A DNA stretch of 64,000 nucleotides from Amborella trichopoda. Taxonomy: Eukaryota > Streptophyta > Magnoliopsida > Amborellales > Amborellaceae. The notes beneath the pieces are model-generated. The model saw only the letters and a list, made by a program, of their open reading frames with translations. It was not told the DNA's origin and ran no database searches. The stretch lies in contig NW_006499617.1 of the NCBI RefSeq assembly GCF_000471905.2, positions 3,068,249-3,132,248 on the forward strand, read 5' to 3'. Shown in pieces: positions 33,927 to 46,804 of the stretch. Each line of letters begins with the position of its first letter. The first letter of the stretch is position 1. Made by a program: the position numbers and the translations under genes.

Positions 33927-35864
33927 GAAGGCTTGGGAGAGGTTCATAGAATAAGACAAGACAACAATAAAATGGTCTCGATTCTTCCCAGCCTTCAGGG
34001 TATTGGAGCTTCTAAAAAGGGGACATTTGGAGCGATATTCTTGCCCTTTTTCAAATGAGCTAAGCTTGCTTATAAGAGGATTCATCAAACAGGGGTGAAC
34101 ACTCAAAAGCCAAGCTTAATTACAAATAAAGAAATTGAAAATAAAATAAAAAATTAGGTGCAAATGACAAAAATTTCCCTACAATCTTTTACCCTAATGA
34201 TAACACTATCCCTGCTTGCAGGATGCTCCACCATTGGAAAACCTTAGAAGCTGGTCTTGCAAGTTGCGGCAACTGTTCGGCTTTTTCAGCAACATATCTT
34301 TGTTCCTCTTTTGATTGTGAGCACTTTGATGCCCTTTAATCTTGTTGTGGTGGCCTTCCTCCTTGGGGTGAAAGTTCGGCTAGTTTTGCGAACTTTGTTT
34401 GCTAATGTATCTCCGAACTACGTCATTTTAGCTCCTGGCTATGCTTGGAAGTCAGAGAGAAGGTCATTGTAGTCGTTTTGTACTAGGTTGGGCCATATTT
34501 GGTGCAAATTTACGTCTTCGACTAATTTTGAAGGTTACCATAGAAAGGGATTCCGGCAACCGATTAGATTTGCTTCTTTGGTGACCTGAGGACATGCACC
34601 CATTAAGCAAGAGATTGAATGCAAAGTTTATACAAGAATGTAGCTTTGTGCGAGGTGGGTCTTTTGAACTCATCCTCACGTCAATCCATGGCCTGGATTT
34701 TGAGCTATGCTTCACCAAAGCCGAAGCCTGCTGAACCCTTTTTATTTTTTTGTTTCTCTGATTGCTTTCCTCTTCAGAGCAATGGGGGCCCCCAATCATG
34801 CTACAGTGAGTGCCTTAAGTCAAAATGATGGGGCTGGCATGATCTAGAACATGTGAACATTTGAGATCTATCTGATTTCAGTGTAAGGCATCATAAGTTG
34901 AAGACGTTGCTGCCAAAAAACGTTATCACAGTCCCCATTTTTGGGACTAGTTTGGTGAAGCCGGATCTTGTTACGGTAAAACCCATGAGTTTTGAGGCCG
35001 CATGAGCAAAGACCCTTCTAGAGGGGTCCGATTGAACCCAAATTTGGTCCCCAGGGGTTTTTCTACATTCTAAGCACAATGCCTATGGTCTCGTGCCCTG
35101 TTGTAGCCACTAAAATAGGGCTACAGTGGAGGGTCCTTCTTTGATCACCCAGGTCACTAGGCTGGAGGCCTTATTTTTTGGTACAATCCTGACCTGTGGG
35201 TGTTTCTTAAACCCGCGAGACCAGACTGTCACTGGCTCTCTCCTTATTGGCATGGGCTCATGGAGGCACATCAAAAATGACGTATAACAACTTGCCCCGT
35301 CGGATGTTGCGCTTTGAGAAAAGTGAGAAGTGTAACATTCAGAAAAATTTAACGTCGTAGCGCCTTTGACAACTCCTTTCCAAGATGTGTTTATTGTCTC
35401 TCGATAATTTTGTTTTTCTTGATCACCGGTACAACGCAATCCTCGAGGGGTAGACTTTGCTGAGCTTTCCCTTGACCGGGGCTCGACCAAAGTGGTTTAC
35501 AGTGGTCTGGGGCCTTGTTGAGGGGCTTTCTCCGAGTCCCACCAAAATCCATTTTCCTTTTTGGGAGATCACGTTGATATTCTTCCATTGGCGGGCTTAC
35601 GACTTCTCAACGTGGACTCTCGATTTTCCTGCCAGTGGGGATCCTCTTATGAGCTTTATTCCATTATGGCCGGGGAGGTCCGTACATTCCAGTTGGTGGA
35701 GGCCCTTCTTGTGAGCTTTATCCCAATCCAAACAGAAATGCCACGAGCAAATAAGGTACCTCTTGGTTTAAGTACTACAGGTCCCGTTAGGGTCTCTCGA
35801 ATTAACCAGACATGAAAGGAGGCTGGCCTTCGAGGTTGTCCCATATTAGGGGACTTCACCAGAG

Positions 35865-36450
35865 CTCTAAGGCTCCAATGTCGAAAAGTAAGGCCGCACT
35901 AAGGCTCAGGATAAAAGTAAGGCATCGGAGCATTAAGGCTCCAGTGCTGAAAATAGGAAGGCGACACTAAGGGTTGGGATGAAAGGGTGGCACCGGAGCA
36001 CTAAGGCTCCGATGCTGAAAATAACAAGGTAGGACTAAGGCCTAGGATTAAAGGGTGGCACATGAGCACTAAGGCTACAGTGCCGAATAAAGGAAGGCGG
36101 CACTAAAGCTTGGGATAAAAAAAGGTGGCACTGGGGCCGAAAAGTTTTTTAAAGGAACTGGGATTGCAGTTTTTGTTGTTTGTTTTTTTAAGGCACTGGG
36201 CCGGAGTTTTTCTGCTTTTTTTCTTTTTAGCTATTGGAGCCACAGATTTTTTTTTAGAAGGCACTAGGGCCAGAGAGTGTTTTCTTTGAAAGGCTCTAAG
36301 GTTGAAGTTTTTTTTTTTATAGGCACAGGGGCCGGAGTTTTTCTATTAGAAGGCACAAGGGCTAGAGTTTTTATTTTGGAAGGCACTGGGGCCAGATTTT
36401 TTTGGAAGGCACAGGAGAGTTTTTTTGGAAGGCTCTGGGGCCGGAATGAG
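35865..36450 (+). repeat. Minisatellites in B 3' LTR
   Basis: Four units of ~60 bases carry GCACTAAGGCTCCGATGC (35865-36130). About nine units of ~35 bases follow, with AAGGCACTGGGGCCGGAG plus a T run (36130-36450). The 5' LTR has the second type at 46805-47160. Confidence 0.8.
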
Positions 36451-36977
36451 GAGATTTGGCCCGAAGGCCGATAACAGGAGGTTCGGACCAGGTGCCCATT
36501 ACTGGTTTTCACTAGGACCTAGGGGATATGGTGCCAGCATGGTGGTTTTCATCATATCCTTTGTTGGGGTGCTTTTACTGGTGACTTCAAGGTCACGTCT
36601 ACCCATTAGTTTCTGCTTTTACTCATGGCCCCCTTTGCAGGTTTTCACCATGCCTAGATTTTTTTCTCCTAACTCTTTAACTCATGGCTTCATGGCCATG
36701 CTCTCTTGTCATTTTTACTCCTGGTTCCCCTTGCAGGTATTCACCATGCCCCTGTTTTTTTTTTCTTTGGGCGGTTTTACCCATAACCCCTTTTTTGGGC
36801 TATGTCCACCTGAAGCACTTTTTCTTTTACTAACGATGCTTTTCATCGCGCCTGACTTGTCTTTTGTTTTTTTAGGGGAAACAAAAAGACCACCAATATA
36901 GTAAACCTCAACGGAGGAGTTTTGAGAGTCTTGAGGGTGTGGCCTTGCCCCCGGTTGACTGTAGCGGCTGGGGGCCA

Positions 36978-39276
36978 CTGTAGGATGTCTTTTCACCTTG
37001 TGGAGCATTGCCCAGAAGAGTAGTTTTATGATGACCTAGGCGGTTTGTGCCCATGTGGGGTCGATAATGGAGGTTTCAGTGGGAGGTGCCGAATGGTGCC
37101 TGTGGTGGTGGATGTTAAAGTACATGCGAGGAGGTAGAGTGATGGAGGTGCTCGCCGCGGGGTGTGGAGATGGAACCCGAGGGGTGTGGAATGAAGATGA
37201 CACCTGCGGGGTGTAGTGACGAGAGCACCCGCGGGGGGTGGAATGAAGAGGCACCCACAGAGAGTCAAGAGGCACCCACAGGGGGGTGTGGAATGAAGAT
37301 GACACTCTTGGGGTGTGGTGAAGAGGGCACCCGTGGGGAGCTGGTGACCCGAGGGGCTTGGTGAAGAGGGCACCCACGGGGCGTGGAATGAAGAGGCACC
37401 CACGGGGGGTGTGGAGATGGCACCCGCGGGGTGTGTGGAGATGGCACCTGTGGGATGTGTGGAGATGGCACCCGCGAGGTGTGTGGAGATGGAACCTGCG
37501 GGGTGTGTGGATATGGCACCCGTGAGGTGTGGTGAAGAGGGCACCTACCGGGGCGTGGAATGAAGACGACACCCGCGGGGGGTGGTGAAGAGAGTACTCG
37601 TGGCAGGTCGAATGAAGATGGCACCTGCGGGGAGTGCAATGATGAAGCGAGGTAAAGTGAATAGATGCCCCGATGAGACAAAGTTTATAGAGGTGGAGTT
37701 TGGCTGACGAGGCGCCTGCATGCTGGGAGAGGTCAGATGGAGAATGCCATGTGGTGGCAGGGCCTTGGTGCAAGATTTGCTTGAGCGATCTGTTGATAAC
37801 ACCAGGATGGTAGTATGCCAACACGAGATTTGACCGTGATGCTTCGTGAACATCGCCTAGGAGGTGAGGCGTGAGAAGGTTTAAATGTCACGGTCAACAA
37901 GGTGCTATTGTGGTGACATGTGGGCGAGCAACTGGGCGGCAGGGTGCTCGGGAAGCTACAAGCTTTGATGAGCCTAGGCCTTTTGAAAGGGGGCTAGGTA
38001 GGAGAGCATGAGGGTAGATTTTCCCCTTTGTGATGAAGTTCCACTTTTTTTGATTCACCTTTGTGTGGAGGCAGTGTGGAGACTTCATTTTCTTTAAAGA
38101 GCTTGATCGATGAGCGATGTCCACTGCAGGGGATAACTTCTTGACACCAACCTTTGTGGTGCGCACGGGCATTGTGCATCCTTGGGAAGATTTTTGCCCA
38201 TGCAGAGGTGACGATGGACCTTTGACAGAAGGCAAGCTTGTTGCTTCGGAGCTCCTCTGTTTGTGCAGGACCCATCGCATGAGGCCCGCGGTAATGTTTG
38301 AGGCGTTGGGGGCCTGTCATCCTCATCAGAGGATGAGTTGGAGGAGGAGGCTCTCCATGCCTTCTTCAAGTTCTGCTTGAAAAGATGGGTGTGGCCCCCT
38401 GGCAGTTACCACCACTGTGAGAAAGTGATTGACACTCGGAGGGGACGAAGCCACTTTAGAACAGATGTTTTTTTTCATATTACAGATTGTATTGTAACAA
38501 AAATCATGTAATATTTTTTGAGTTATGAGATGAAATCCCCTTTTACACTAAATTCTCCTTCCTTGTTTTGCATTGTCGTATGTTTCTCTCCTTTTTTTGT
38601 GGGCTGGTGTAGTCCTAATCCCTGCTGATGAAGGGGATATGGAATGTCCAATGGAATTCCCGTTCTACCCATGGGGTGATAGCTGCTTGCTGTGTGATTG
38701 CGGTTGGATGCCCTCGTAGGATTTCATCCCAACCCTTAGGTAGTGCGTCATTACTGATTTTCATAAGACCCCTTTTTTTCTTCTTCTTCTTTCGGGAGGG
38801 AGACTACAGTGGGTCCCATACATGGGCGAGACAAGGAACAGGGTTTGCTTACCCATGAAGCATAGTGGCATAGAGGCTTACCCAGGGCGCTCTGAGTGGG
38901 CCCTTGTTGTAGGTCGGCAGAGTGGAGTTGAGTTACATGCATGAGCTGGGCAACGTTTGGATGGTGATAGGCGCACCATTCATATAGTAGTTCACACCGA
39001 GTGGGAGACACGGAGTCGATGTCATACGACGGTTCCATTATGTGCCTTAGTGCTTCCTTGGGACTGAGCGTAATCTTCCGCACGTGTGGCACATCATTTG
39101 GCATGCTGTTTGTACGACCGTACCTTCAAGGGGCATGGCACTAGCTCGTGTGATGCTTCAATTTTCACGCTGACGGTGCCTCTGTGCCTGGCCTCTGATG
39201 CTTCTTATCGCGTGCCGCTGGTGCTCTTTTACGATTGTCGGGGTTGCCCGTTGATTGGCCCTTCTGCTGCCAAACT
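36978..39276 (+). other. B region between 3' LTR and antisense promoter
   Basis: Next to the LTR is TGTAGGATGTCTTTTCACC, whose complement is a weak polypurine-like tract. A GC-rich minisatellite follows (37160-37640). The rest (37640-39276) has only short open frames without recognised domains. No PMD core is visible, unlike at the corresponding position in A. Confidence 0.45.
37160..37640 (+). repeat. GC-rich minisatellite, 24-27-base units
   Basis: About nineteen units carry GTGTGGAGATGGCACCCGCG or GTGGAATGAAGAGGCACCC. The minus strand gives long Pro/His/Thr-rich open frames as a by-product. Confidence 0.85.
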
Positions 39277-39284
39277 TTATAAAA
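39277..39284 (+). promoter_or_regulatory. TATA box of antisense gene (B)
   Basis: TTTATAAAAGTAGGGGAGTC lies 140 bases before the ATG at 39417. It occupies the same place relative to the convergent layout as the TATA boxes of the A antisense genes, but with a much shorter leader. Confidence 0.6.
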
Positions 39285-39416
39285 GTAGGGGAGTCTGCCT
39301 TTCATTCCTACCCAGGGTCTGGATCCCAAGTAAAAGCAAACTCCCTTAGCACCTTTTGCTCAGGTCTCCTTTTTAGCATTCACCTCTTTTCGAAGCAGCA
39401 CTTTTGAGCAGGGATC

Positions 39417-40447
39417 ATGGCTAGTAAGAGTCCATCTCCTTCTTTACCAGGTAATGTTGTTTACTTAGGTGTAGTCGTGTGGCTAGTATGCCATTTTTTA
39501 TCTGACCCTTTGGCTTTTTATTTGTGTAGCGAAGCATCTTAAGGGAGAAGATTTATCAGCCTTGTCGCCTCCCCTAGCAGCTGCTCGGGTGCCACCCAGC
39601 TTTGAACCATTTTCACCATGGGGCGACATGGGGGAGTCCTTGCACGTGGGTTATGTAGACCTCCCTACACCTTCGACCCTTGTAGACGTAGAGGCGACGT
39701 CTGACACTCAGCCTTCTTCGTATGCGGGTCCCATTGGCCTGGCTCCTTCATTGTCGGATTCTGAAGAGTCGATCATGGAACTCATGGTCCGGGCGGGCCT
39801 CCTGGTGTTGTGGTGAGTGTCTCCATTTTGACCTCAAGACAGAGCTTGAGGTTGTTAAAACCTGCGCAACTGGCTTAGAGATTGTGCACCCCAGAGTGGG
39901 GCTCTTTAGCCAGCTGAAGGAGTTACTATGGGATTTCACCAACTGGGGCTCAACAACCATCTTCAATGGGATTGCCACGTAGAAGGTCCTTGACACGCGC
40001 ATAGCTTCCCTACAAGAGAGGTTGGAGAAGAAGAGATCCTTCATGCGGGAGTACAAAGAAGAGAGGGAGCGACTCGTTGTTAGGAATGCTCAATCAATTG
40101 AAAAAGAGATCGAACTCTCTTGCCAGCTGGCGGACATAGTGAACAAGATTTCCTCTTTGCAGGCTCACGCGGTTGCCTTAAGGGCTCACCGTCATCAACA
40201 TAGGGAGGCGATGGCTTTGAGGTCTCGTAAATTTGCAAGCATAAGTTTGGAGATGGGGCTGCTCCTTAGCTCGTCTGAGCGAGTGATGAAGAATGTCTCT
40301 CTCCATGAGCAGGCAGTGTTGGAGGAAGCACTGACGTCGAGACAGAAGATTCACGAAGTGCTCCCCATCTTTCCCCTCTCTCTTCTTTTTTTTGTGTGGG
40401 CCTTGATGGCCTGCTCAATGAGATATTGTAACCTCTTGCACATGTGA
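39417..40447 (+). pseudogene. Antisense gene of B, coiled-coil protein
   Basis: An ATG in good context (ATCATGGCT) opens a Ser/Pro-rich short exon. It is followed by a candidate GT-AG intron at 39451-39539 (89 bases, with a pyrimidine-rich end TTTATTTGTGTAG). Downstream lie a Pro/Ser/acidic part (39560-39800) and a Leu/Glu/Arg-rich coiled-coil-like part (about 39960-40350; KKRSFMREYKEERERLVV, SCQLADIVNKISSLQAHAVAL). The gene ends at 40447, overlapping AATAAA (40447-40452). The layout resembles the tail of the A antisense PMD gene (QFDETLNELESWLSGI). No PMD core was found. Ogre/Tat elements are known to use splicing; this intron is my inference. Broken, with few breaks. Confidence 0.6.
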
Positions 40448-40719
40448 ATAAAGTAAGCCGCCCTTTTCTTTTTTTTATCCTGTGTATTGAGCCAAGGTTC
40501 CTTCTCCCTTTTTTTATTTTTCTTGCATCTTGGTTTCGAATTCTGCCTTCCCGTCGTTAAGGAGAAATCCTAACTCGAGAGGGAATGACGGATCCAGTGG
40601 ATCTGGTTACCCTAAGTAACTAAGAGCCTATTTTTGGTGGTGTCTGGCTGACACGGCCTCTATTACGGTAAAGGGAGACAGCATCCATTTTCCATCGTTC
40701 AGACCATGATTGCTGGATA

Positions 40720-42330
40720 GCTCATAGTTCATTTTTCTCATGGTCAGATGGGCTTTAGATCCATACAAGTCTCATCCGGGCATGAGCACAGCCTCCGACA
40801 AGGCGTCACTCTTCATGCTTGGCTTATTGGGGCTCCCGTGGGATTATGAGACAAAGCATGGTAATGAGGAGGGAGACGTTTTCAAAGGAACAACTTCCTT
40901 CGTTCCCATCTTATCTGTCACCATTACCTTGGGTCGGTTAGGCACAACCGAATTCTGCCCCTTTCTCGGGGTACTGGATCTCATCGGGCGAGTACCATGG
41001 GTTGGTCAAGGCAAGTTGAACCATTCTTCGTTTCCGGTGACCTAGTCGAATCCCTGACAGGCTAGCCGATATCTCCGACACGCCTTGAGAGTCGAACGTT
41101 TGGTCGAGCTCCCCTCCTTTCATGCGGTGGTGAGGGACAAGGCTTTGGGGATCTATAGGATTTTGCATGACCCTTGGTGGTGCAGCGTAGAGGGCTGGAA
41201 CTAGTCACCTTTGCCCCTTCGACATGCAGCACCTTAGGTATCTGCAGTATCTTGAGGTAATTTGGAGGGCTGCCGACCCGAGGGCTTGGTGGCTCACGCT
41301 GCTTTCGTAGCAAAGGTCGGAGTTTTATGACCTTCAAACCAGTGGTCAGTTCCTTCTTGGCCATCAACGCAGTCCCCACTTTGGGGGAGGGGATGCTTAG
41401 GGCTTTCATCCCTACCACGCTTTGTGCTAGTGCAGGTATAGGAAGAAGGGAGGTGGGGATGCATAGGATCTTCATCCCTTCCAGATTGTGAGCAGACATT
41501 GGCGTCGACGGGCTTTCTCTCGGGATTGCGTTACCACTGCACCCATTTACGGTTTCTATTGGGAGAACGTCTTGCTCAGTAGGGGAAGAAAAGAGTGTTT
41601 CTCGCTCATCCCTTAGATCCGGTTGTTCTTTCGATGGCGCATGAAGGATTTCGTTGACCGAGATTGAAGAGACAAATGTTCTGCCTCTCTTTTCCTCCTG
41701 AAAGAGATGATGTAGGGACTTTGTCATGTCTTCAACATGTTCGTGAGAGGTCAAAGTAGTCTCTCTTAGCATGGGATCCGTCCGGGATTTTGTCAACAGT
41801 TCGGTCCCCAGTGATTGCGACAGGCTCAAACAATAGTATTTTGCGTCCGCATTATGTTTTTCGGTGATCAGTAATGGCCTCTTGTCAGCGTAAACTACGT
41901 GCTGACTCCCATCCCAACTGTATTTGAAGCACTGGTGAAGCGTGGATGGGACCACGCCGTGTTTGTGGAGCCAGGGACAGCCCAATAGGACATTATACGA
42001 GGTGTCTGTGTGGATAACATGGAAAAGGGTGGTGGCATTCAGATCCCTAATCTTGAGCTTAAGCCATATTGTCCCTGTCGGCTTCTCGCCAACCTGATTG
42101 ACCCCCTGCACTATTAAGCTCAAGCTAATCTATACTCAGGCCGATCCAGGAGAGGATCCTTTTAGGCATCAGGTTTACTACAGACCCTCCATCAATCATG
42201 ATGTGATTGACTGGACAAGCATGCAGCTCACCCGACACGAACAATGGACAGTTCTGTGCTCTTTCCCTGACTTGCAATTCATCGTCGAAAAATGTGATAG
42301 TCATATAATTCTAGAATATGGTAGGGTCCA
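40720..42330 (-). pseudogene. Retropepsin region of B, end of sense coding
   Basis: On the minus strand, HIMIDGGSVVNLMPKRIL (active-site Asp in DGGS, at 42183-42197) is followed by LIVQGVNQVGEKPTGTIWLKL, FHVIHTDTSYNVLLGCPWLH and TLHQCFKY (41943-41920). These are clear Tat retropepsin words, close to those of A1. A long Ser/Pro/Lys-rich tail follows, then MRKMNYE (40741-40721). No reverse transcriptase comes after it; the antisense gene ends about 270 bases further. Broken, with few breaks in this part. Confidence 0.78.
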
Positions 42331-44280
42331 CCTCAACCCGTTCGACCTCCGTTTCATACACTTCGAGGCTGGAAAGTGCTTGCACCAAGGCCATTCGGAG
42401 ATCTTTAGATAACATAAGGGCATCATAGATTCTTAGGAATGCAAGGAGCTTCCTTAGATGTTCAATCACATTATATTTAACTTTATCAGCATCAGGCAGG
42501 GCTGTTTCCTAATGTCTCTTCCCCTTAGGGGTAGGAGGTTCCACTGGGATGCCCCCTAACTAAGGGGTGTTCTCTCCAGACTTCGAAGGGACGACGACTC
42601 CCTTGGCAGTCTCTAATGGGGGAATTTGACTGTACTACTCAATTGGAGAAGACGCGGCAGGAGTGGGGGAACATCGAATCTCTGCAGGTCTAGCTGCGGG
42701 GAAGGGGATAGTCTTTGTGATAGCCTAAGTGGTCGGGGGCTCCTGAGACAGCCTTGGCGGAGGAGCAAACTCCGCACGGGAGTGGGCTGACTCACGGAAA
42801 GGGGTCAGCGGTGGTGCTAGGTACTTTAAGGTCTTTGATGGAGGGGTCTCCGATCGAACCTTAGCCTTAACCCCTATCGAAGATGAATTTGGACCGCTTG
42901 GGTTGTTGCGCATCCTTGGTGAATGGCCAGCTTGTGACATGCCTCGCCATTGAGGGGGAAGGAATGGTCAAACTTCACTCCTGCCACATTACGGGCCAGT
43001 GTGGGGGCACGTGGGCCTTGCGCCATCATTGACTTTAACATTTGAGGATCCCGAGGGTATGCCCCGGGTCGATCAAGCTCTAGACGGCATTGGGGTCGTG
43101 GATTGGTCGTGCGAGGCATCACGCTTCGTACGCCAGCCATTCAACAATGAGCGGTGTTGTAGGCCCTGTCCTTCTTCTCACCGCGTGGCGAGTCGATCCT
43201 ACCATGCTTTGGGATGTTGTTTGAGGGGGTGGTTTCTACCTACCACTGTGAGAGTGGGATGTCCCATTTGTCTGTTGTGTAGGTTGCGACAGACCTTCTT
43301 CCAGAACCAAAAGCATCTCTCACCTTCTTCCTGCCTAGCCCGCTCGGTTGATGCACAAGCAGAGATGATGAGATCTGGCATGGCAAGACTTGGGAAGGGA
43401 CGGTTTCAAAAATGAGGGTTTGTCTTTTAAGGCCATGTGCAGGGAGTCGACTCGCATTCACACGGGGCGAGGAGCGGGGAGGATGATGCTTGGTGGGAAC
43501 TTCTTTGTGTACCTTGCAGTGAGTCGCACTGTAGTGATGGACGGAGCGGTGGATGCTCGTCCTTTCTATAATGGACGTTTTCTTTGGATTTGCATGTGCG
43601 TGGGCCTAGCATCACATTCGGGCAGAGAGTGACCTGAAACCGCTTGAGGGGCCGAGGTAAGATGCCCTTGCCCCGATTCATTATTATGGCCGTCAGGCCA
43701 CCAGAGAATATATAGACATAGGTGTGCACGGTGGAGTAACCATGCAGGCTGTCATGGTGATTGCCTGGGGGTGGTATGTGCACAGGGGTGCTAGTGTTGG
43801 CGACACCCCTTTGTGAAGCCGACGGGGTCACCTTATGGCTACCCGCGGTGATGACAGTCTTGTCAAGACCAGCTGAGTGAGGGAGAGTAGTGGCACAAGG
43901 GCCACTGTGGGATCTGTGGCTGGCGAAGTACCTACCAAAACAGAGTGTTTTAGTGAGGGGGTGTTAGTAGAGTTGCCCATGCAGCGGGCATTCAGGGGTT
44001 CCCCTTTAACATCGGTAGAGGAGGGGCAAGGTGCCTGAGAGTCCGTACCCTGAACTTTTCCAGTCGAGGCTAGGATGGTTTGGCCAGCATGGCCGTAAAG
44101 AGGGCATGCAAGGGAGGGAGGACCTAGTGGTTTACCCTCCCCTGGAGTGGTCATGGGTATGGGGATGTAGAACTCCGCAACCTAAAGGAAGGAGTGATAA
44201 GAAAACCCCATAGCAAAAGTGGAAAGAGGGGAAAAAGAGATCGGTACTTTGAGACAGCTCGAGCCAACGACAGGGTGACG
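42331..44280 (-). other. B leader and presumed gag region
   Basis: Lying between PBS and protease, this stretch should hold the leader and gag. I see only short minus-strand pieces (for example RPQCRLELDRPGAYPRDPQ at 42950-43140 and a Pro/Ser-rich part at 42613-42940). There is no clear gag core or Cys-His block. It is either strongly decayed or partly lost. Confidence 0.4.
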
Positions 44281-44300
44281 TCTCCCCAGTGGAGTCACCA
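44281..44300 (-). other. Primer binding site of B
   Basis: The minus strand reads TGGTGACTCCACTGGGGAGA, starting five bases after the LTR terminus (complement of TGTCGGTGGGG at 44306). It differs at few positions from the A1 site. Confidence 0.75.
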
Positions 44301-46379
44301 GTTGATGTCGGTGGGGTTTCCCTCCATGTAGGGATGAGGAAACCCTCTCTCGAACAACTATAGAGGTCCGACACATGGTGGATGCGCGGGCCCTTTTACT
44401 TGTGACTGGAGCGCGAATCGCTCTTACTCCGCTTGGGGTTCGGGGACACGCCAAGGCGAATGGCCCTCTTAGAGCAATTATGAAGCCCTCTGACTCTTCA
44501 TCAGCATGATTTGGAGGGGAGCCCTACTCAGGTTCTCAATGTCTCTCTCCTTTCACTCTCTTCGTGCTATCATGATAGGAACCTGTTGTGCCTCCTCTCT
44601 GGATGCCCTTTCAGTTGGATTTGCTGGCCGCTAAAGGGGGTGTGGGTAGAATTCGACGGCAAAGGCCCGCTGGTTAGCACACATCCGTGAGCTCACGGAA
44701 GGGTGCAGGCTTCCATGTGGGCAGGGTCACGCATGCGAAAGTGGGAGGAGAGAGAGAGAAGGATTGACTCATCTCAAGAGAAGTGGGATGACCCGCGCGA
44801 CCACAATGTCCACGAGACTGCGTACCCTCCTTCTCAAAGTTTTCTCTCTCTTCCTCTCTCCTCTCCTGAATGGACTATGGGCTCACAGAATAAGACAATA
44901 CAAGAATAAACTAGCCTCGATTCTTCCCAATCTTTGGGGTATTGGAGCTTCAAAAAAGGGGACCATTTGGAGCGATTTTCTGACCCTTTTACAAATGAAC
45001 TAAGCTTGCTAATATAGAGGATTAATCAAACAGGGGTGAATGCTCAAAAGCCAAGTTTAATTACAATTAAATAAATTGAAAACAAATCAAAACCTTAGGT
45101 GCAAATGACCAAAATGTCCTTACAATCTTTGCCCAAATGACGAGACCGTCCCCATATGCAGGCTGCTCCGTCATAGGAAGAACTTGAAACTTGCCCTGCG
45201 ACTTGCGGCAACTGTTCGGCTTTTTCAGCAACATTTATTCATTCTTCTTTTGATTGCGAGCATTTTTGTGCCCTTCAATTATGTTATGGTGGCCATCTTC
45301 CCCGGGGTGAAACTCCGGCCAGTTTTGTGAAACTTGTTTGCCAATGCATCTCCAAGCTGTGTCGTTTTGGCTCCTGGCTTTGCTTGCAAGTCAGAGAAGA
45401 AGTCGTTGCAGTCATTTTACACCAGGTTGGGGACCGATTTGGTGCAGATTTGCATCTTCGACTAATTTGGAAGGTTACCAGAGAAAGGGATTCCAGCAAC
45501 AAACTGGATTTGCTTCTTTGGTGACTTGAGGACTTGCATCCATTGAACAGGGGATTGAATGCAAGGCTTATAACCGAATGTAGCTCTGTGCGAGTTGGTT
45601 CAAACTCATCCTCACATTAATCCGATGCCTGGATTTTGATCCATGTTTCACCGAATCCGGAGCCTGCTGAACCCCTTTTTTTTTTCTTGGTTTCTCCGAC
45701 TGCTTTCCTCTTCAGAGAAATGGGGGTTCCCGATAACGCCACGATGATCTAGAACATGTCAATATTTGAGCTCTATCTGAATTCAGAGAAAGGTGTCATG
45801 GGTTGGAGAAGTTGCTGCCAGAAAATGTAGTCGCAGTCCCCATTTTCGCAACCAGTTTGGTGAAGCCGCATCGCGCTATGGTAAAACCCACGAGTTTCGA
45901 GGCCGTATGAGCACAGACCCTTCTATAGATATCCGATTGAGCCCAAATTTGGTCATCAGAGGTTTTTCGAATTTCTGGGCAGAATGGCGATGGTCTGGTG
46001 CCCTGTTGCAGCCACTATCATAGAGCCACAATGGAGGGTCCTTTGGTGCAAGGGCACTGCACCAAGGTCACTAGGCTGGAGGCTTTATTTTTTGGCACAA
46101 TCCTGGCCTGCGGGTGTTTGGTGAACCCGCAAAACCAGACTGTTGTGGGCTCTCTCCTTATTCTCATGGGCTTATGGATGTATATCAAAAATGATGTACA
46201 ACAGAACTCCTGATGTTCCAGCGATTGGGAGCCCTTCTTGTGAGGTCTGTCCCATTCTGGCTGGGGAGATCCTATCATTCCAGTTGGCGAGGGTCCTTCT
46301 TGTGTCCTTTATCCCTATCCAAACAGAACACCAGAAGCAAACAAGGTACCTCTTGGCTTATGTCCCACTGGTCCAGTTG

Positions 46380-46745
46380 AGGGTCTCCCGAATTACCTAG
46401 ACTTGAAAGGAGGAGGCCCTTCGAGGCAGTCCCATTTTAGGGGACTTCGCCCTGGATGCTTGAAACTTGATGGAGGAAGAAAAGGCAGACAAGGTACCTC
46501 TTCATCTTACGTCCTACAGGTCCAGTTGGGTTCACCGGAATTACCCAGACTTGATAGGAGGATGGCCTCTGAGGCGGTCGCATTTTAGGGGACTTCACTC
46601 TGGATTTTGGAGTTTGATGAAAAGAACGACATGCAAGGTACCTCTTTGGCTTACATCTTACAAGTCCAGTTGGGGATCGACCGAATTACCCAGACTTGAA
46701 AGGAGGATGGACTTTGAGGCGGTCCCATTTTAGGGGACTTCACCC
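46380..46745 (+). repeat. ~130-base tandem units in B 5' LTR
   Basis: About three units carry GGTCCAGTTGGG, GAATTACCCAGACTTGA and CCCATTTTAGGGGACTTC. The 3' LTR has one unit (about 35750-35880), so the expansion is private to this LTR. Confidence 0.75.
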
Positions 46746-46804
46746 TGGCTGCAAGAGTTTGATGGAAGAGAAAAGGAGAGATTCTTTTTCATTTTTTTCA
46801 TTTT

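Larger units (their letters stand above)
32392..36977 (-). repeat. 3' LTR of B, with a C fragment inside
   Basis: On the plus strand it starts TGTCGGTGGGG and ends GGGGGCCA, giving TG..CA ends. Without the inserted C piece (32776-33926) it is about 3.4 kb. It is colinear with 44306-47444, for example AGAATAAGACAA at 33929 and 44884. The C piece replaces about 230 bases present in the other LTR. It contains arrays at 35865-36450. Confidence 0.75.

Noticed and set aside
36277-36901. Hydrophobic plus-strand open frames (65 and 158 codons)
   Set aside because: They are translations of the T-run minisatellite and LTR sequence of B. The homologous part of the other LTR does not keep the frame.
37026-37824. 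Pro/His/Thr-rich minus-strand open frames
   Set aside because: They are frames through a GC-rich 24-27-base minisatellite and change frame with the unit length.
41062-42123. 353-codon minus-strand open frame, the longest in the window, as a host gene
   Set aside because: Its first part contains Tat retropepsin words (YNVLLGCPWLH, TLHQCFKY) and it lies between the PBS and 3' LTR of element B, so it belongs to the element.
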